In this document: positions 61,615 to 64,000 of the stretch, piece after piece
Layout of the letters: each line of letters opens with the position of its first letter
How positions within the stretch are numbered: the stretch's first letter is position 1
Assembly (NCBI RefSeq): GCF_900112285.1
Contig: NZ_FOKZ01000013.1
Span: forward strand, 83,901-147,900
Direction: 5' to 3'
DNA: 64,000 bases
Source: Polaromonas sp. OV174
GTDB lineage: Bacteria; Pseudomonadota; Gammaproteobacteria; Burkholderiales; Burkholderiaceae_C
Made by a program: the position numbers and the translations under genes
The notes under the pieces: generated by a model
The model's input: the letters and a program-made list of their open reading frames with translations, nothing else
The model's database searches: none
Told to the model about the DNA's origin: nothing

Positions 61615-62604
61615 ATGTCCTTTTCTTTTTCCATGCGCCATGCCGCGCCCGCACTGCTGATCGGTGCCATGAGCGCCCTGCTGGCCATGCCGGCCGCAGC
61701 CCAGCCGGACAACTACCCCAGCAAGCCCATCACCATCGTCGTCGGTTATCCGCCAGGCGGCAGCACCGATCTGAGCGGCCGCGTGCTGGCAGCCGAGATG
61801 GCCAAGCGCCTGGGCGTGCCGGTGGTGATAGAGAATATAGGCGGCGCCGGTGGTGTCATTGGCGCGCAAAAAGTCGCCAATGCCGCGCCGGACGGCTACA
61901 CCTTGCTGGTGGGCGCCAACAATGAAATCGCCATCAGCCGGCTGGTGTCGCCCGCGGTCAAGTACACGCTGAAAGACTTCACGCCCATCGGCCTGATTGC
62001 CTCGCAGCCCATGGTGCTGGTGGCCTCGCAAAAGAGCGGCGTGAAAAACGTCGAGCAGTTCCTCAGCCAGGTCAAGGCCAATCCCGGACGCTTTAGCTAT
62101 GGCAGCTCGGGCGTGGGCACGGCGCTGCACCTGGCGGGTGAAATGATCAAGGAGCAAAGTGGTGTCTTCATGACGCACATTCCCTACCGCGGTGTTGCGC
62201 CGCTGGCCAATGACCTGCTGGGCAGCAACATCGAGTTCGGCGTGTTCGTGCTCTCCAGCGGCCTGCCGCATATCCGCAGCGGCAAGCTGGTGGCCCTGGG
62301 AACGACCGAGAAAAAACGCTCGGCCGTCACGCCCGACATTCCTGCATTGGCAGAAAATTCGGCGCTCAAGGGCATAGACATCAACAGCTGGTTTGCCCTG
62401 ATGGCGCCGGCCAAGCTGCCCGAGCCTATCGCCGCCCGCCTGCGCAAGGCGCTGGCCGAGTCGCTGCAAACGCCTGATGTGCGCAAGAAGCTGGAAGACT
62501 CCGGCTCCTCCATCGCGCCGCTGAACGTGGACATGGCCAAGTTCCTGGCCGATGAAAGCGCCAAGTACCAGAAGATCGTGACTTTCGCCAAGATCCGCGA
62601 ATAA
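61615..62604 (+). CDS. Bug/TctC-family solute-binding protein
   Basis: A 329-residue periplasmic binding protein. Signal peptide AMSALLAMPAAAQ, then YPSKPITIVVGYPPGGSTDLSGR, IENIGGAGGVIGAQKVA, HIPYRGVAPLANDLLGSNI, and TPDIPALAENSALKG. The ATG at 61615 follows AGGAAC. The second Bug gene in the window; no TctA/TctB membrane genes accompany it. It is 31 bases from a deacylase gene, suggesting an acylated amino acid ligand. Confidence 0.92.
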   Translation: MSFSFSMRHAAPALLIGAMSALLAMPAAAQPDNYPSKPITIVVGYPPGGSTDLSGRVLAAEMAKRLGVPVVIENIGGAGGVIGAQKVANAAPDGYTLLVGANNEIAISRLVSPAVKYTLKDFTPIGLIASQPMVLVASQKSGVKNVEQFLSQVKANPGRFSYGSSGVGTALHLAGEMIKEQSGVFMTHIPYRGVAPLANDLLGSNIEFGVFVLSSGLPHIRSGKLVALGTTEKKRSAVTPDIPALAENSALKGIDINSWFALMAPAKLPEPIAARLRKALAESLQTPDVRKKLEDSGSSIAPLNVDMAKFLADESAKYQKIVTFAKIRE

Positions 62605-62635
62605 GGCGGCAGCACCGTCGCAGAAAGAGCCATTC

Positions 62636-63613
62636 ATGAACGAGACCTTGAACTTTACGCTGGCAGTCCCCGACATCGCCGCCTGGCGTGCCGGCAACAC
62701 CGGCACCGAAGGCGTCTGGCAGTTCGATTCCGGCCGGCCCGGCCGCCACGTCATGATCAGCGCGCTGGTCCATGGCAACGAGCTGTGCGGCGCCTGGGCG
62801 CTGAAGGGCTTGCTGGAGGCCGGCGTGCGGCCGCAGCAGGGCAAGTTGACGCTGGCCTTTTGCAATCTCGCCGCCTTCGACCGCTTTGACGCGAAGGATC
62901 ACGACGCCTCGCGCTTTGTCGACGAAGACCTGAATCGCCAGTGGTCGGCAGAACGCCTGCAAAGCGGCGACACGCTGGAGCGCAAGCGCGCCAGGGCGCT
63001 GGCGCCTTTCGTGGCGCAGGCCGACTGGCTGCTGGACATCCACAGCATGCACGAGCGGGCGGCGCCGCTGCTGCTCACCGGCATGCAGGCGCGCAACCTC
63101 GAATTGGCCCGCTTGCTGGGCAACCCCGAGCACATCGTGATCGACGCCGGCCACAAGGACGGCGTGCGCATGCGCGACCACGGCCGCTTTGGCGATTTGT
63201 GCGAAGACGGCAGCGACAACGGCACGCGTTCGGTGCTGGTGGAGTGCGGCTTTCATGGCGACGAGGTCAGCCGTACGGTGGCGCAAGATATCTGTGCGCG
63301 CTTCTTGCTGACCGCGCAAGCGCTCGATGCCTCCGCTATTGCTCGTTTGCTGCCAGGCTGGTTGCAGGCCGATGCGCAGCAGCAATGGGCGCTGGAAGTG
63401 ACGGGGCCGGTGGTGGCCAGCAGCCAGAACTTCCGTTTTGTCGAACCCTACCAGGGGCTGGAAGTCATTGCCCGCGCCGGCAGCGTGATCGGCTGGAACG
63501 ACGAGCAGCCGGTCACCACGCCTTACGACGACTGCGTGCTGGTGATGCCCTCGACGCGCCAGGCCAAGGCCGGCGTGACCGTGGTGCGCTTCGCGCGGCG
63601 ACGGCCCTTGTGA
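62636..63613 (+). CDS. Succinylglutamate desuccinylase/aspartoacylase family deacylase
   Basis: A 325-residue zinc carboxypeptidase-fold enzyme. The zinc site is HGNE (His46, Glu49) in ISALVHGNELCG, with the later His in LDIHSMHE. GHKDGVRMRDHGRFGDLC and SVLVECGFHGDEVSRTV are family-typical. Members remove acyl groups from N-acylated amino acids or ectoine intermediates; the exact substrate is not evident. It begins 31 bases after the Bug gene, so uptake and deacylation of one compound is plausible. A terminator follows. Confidence 0.9.
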   Translation: MNETLNFTLAVPDIAAWRAGNTGTEGVWQFDSGRPGRHVMISALVHGNELCGAWALKGLLEAGVRPQQGKLTLAFCNLAAFDRFDAKDHDASRFVDEDLNRQWSAERLQSGDTLERKRARALAPFVAQADWLLDIHSMHERAAPLLLTGMQARNLELARLLGNPEHIVIDAGHKDGVRMRDHGRFGDLCEDGSDNGTRSVLVECGFHGDEVSRTVAQDICARFLLTAQALDASAIARLLPGWLQADAQQQWALEVTGPVVASSQNFRFVEPYQGLEVIARAGSVIGWNDEQPVTTPYDDCVLVMPSTRQAKAGVTVVRFARRRPL

Positions 63614-63619
63614 TGCGCC

Positions 63620-63647
63620 AAAGCCCCGCTGCGGCGGGGCTTTTTTT
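63620..63647 (+). terminator. Rho-independent terminator of the deacylase operon
   Basis: AAAGCCCCGC pairs perfectly with GCGGGGCTTT around a TGCG loop, extended by four more T. Confidence 0.95.
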
Positions 63648-63648
63648 G

Positions 63649-64000
63649 GTGCGCCCAGCATGGGCGCACACCTGCGGGTGCAAGTCCCGCCAGGAGCTGG
63701 TCACAGTGAATGAAGTGAAGCGCAACTGCGTGAGGGCGACCGAACGTGGGAAGGAAGCGTGGAGCGTAAATCGTGAGCCGATGAACAAGAACCGCATAGA
63801 AGGCGTTGCCAAGCAGGGCGAGCGGGCCAAAAACCGCAAAGCTCTTGTGACCAAGGCGAGGTGGCGTAGATGCGGCGGTTGTGCGATGAAGGTGTGCGTT
63901 CTTACCTGGGGAGATCTCGCCTCGTGGGTGAAAGCCCGACGGCTTTGCCGGAGCGAGAAGTCAGCCGAGGTCGTAGTAGCTGGAGCCGGGGCCGCTGAGG
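63649..64000 (+). mobile_element. Group II intron, 5' part (continues beyond the window)
   Basis: The 5' end GTGCGCCC is the intron boundary consensus. It continues into a pattern of domain I stems: GCGCCCAGCATGGGCGC, then ACCTGCGGGTGCAAGTCCCGC in two blocks, GCAACTGCGTGAGGGCG and GTGGGAAGGAAGCGTGGAG. The last bases (GTGGGTGAAAGCCCGACGG, GGTCGTAGTAGCTGGAGCCG) are also familiar from bacterial group II introns. No open frame starts here; a reverse transcriptase/maturase should lie downstream, outside. The boundary falls one base after the T-tail of the preceding terminator. The structural class is not assigned. Confidence 0.85.

Noticed and set aside
63513..63854. A 113-codon minus-strand frame over the end of the deacylase and the intron
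   Set aside because: It crosses a terminator and an intron boundary and has no recognisable sequence.

Overview
The window looks like a chromosome segment of a high-GC betaproteobacterium of the Comamonadaceae (Polaromonas/Rhodoferax/Acidovorax type). The evidence is the gene content and order (LysM protein-dprA-smg beside def-fmt, yajC-secD-secF, purE-purK-sua5, tsaB-rimI-UDG-like), two orphan Bug/TctC solute-binding proteins, the Lrp regulator divergent from a fused indolepyruvate oxidoreductase, and a short dispersed repeat with a core near ATAGCTGCTTGCGC. That repeat occurs at least nine times here. This assignment is inference: no rRNA or tRNA gene is present.

Layout. 1-3.2 kb: end of a nitrilase-family amidase, then a PAS sensor kinase and a FixJ-type regulator. 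3.2-9 kb: small membrane protein, mltA, Lrp regulator, fused indolepyruvate ferredoxin oxidoreductase. 9.1-12.4 kb: yajC-secD-secF, then a DUF1631 protein. 14.9-20.8 kb: smg, dprA, LysM protein, divergent def, fmt, azlC-azlD. 21-30.2 kb: pgk, a fatty-acid desaturase, pyk, a PAP2 phosphatase divergent from a PmrAB/QseBC-type two-component pair, fba, purC. 30.4-35.2 kb: DJ-1/PfpI protein, ribbon-helix-helix protein, cnoX, then the overlapping purE-purK-sua5 operon.

35.3-48.4 kb is catabolic. An IclR regulator is divergent from an SDR-FAH hydrolase-polar-amino-acid-type ABC transporter operon, which probably degrades a 2-keto-3-deoxy sugar acid. A MocR regulator is divergent from gabT-gabD, followed by a Bug protein and a gamma-glutamyltransferase. 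48.5-51.5 kb is a sulfur module: a TauE/SafE permease, a persulfide-dioxygenase-like metallo-hydrolase, a BigR-type two-cysteine repressor with a symmetric divergent promoter, and two YeeE/YedE half-permeases. 51.7-53.1 kb holds a Cys-rich DUF1326-DUF2182 pair of unknown function. 53.1-58.8 kb is housekeeping: EamA exporter, yjdM, cutA, SemiSWEET, dacB, tsaB, rimI, and a degenerate uracil-DNA-glycosylase-like protein. 58.8-63.6 kb: EamA transporter, pyrF, a LysR regulator, a second Bug protein, an aspartoacylase-family deacylase. The last 352 bases are the 5' end of a group II intron placed directly behind a rho-independent terminator.

The least explained items are the dispersed repeat, five copies of which lie inside reading frames without interrupting them; the DUF1326-DUF2182 pair; the frame problem at the start of the sulfur-module hydrolase; and the glycosylase-like protein that lacks its catalytic signatures. 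There is no CRISPR array, prophage, transposase or plasmid function in the window.
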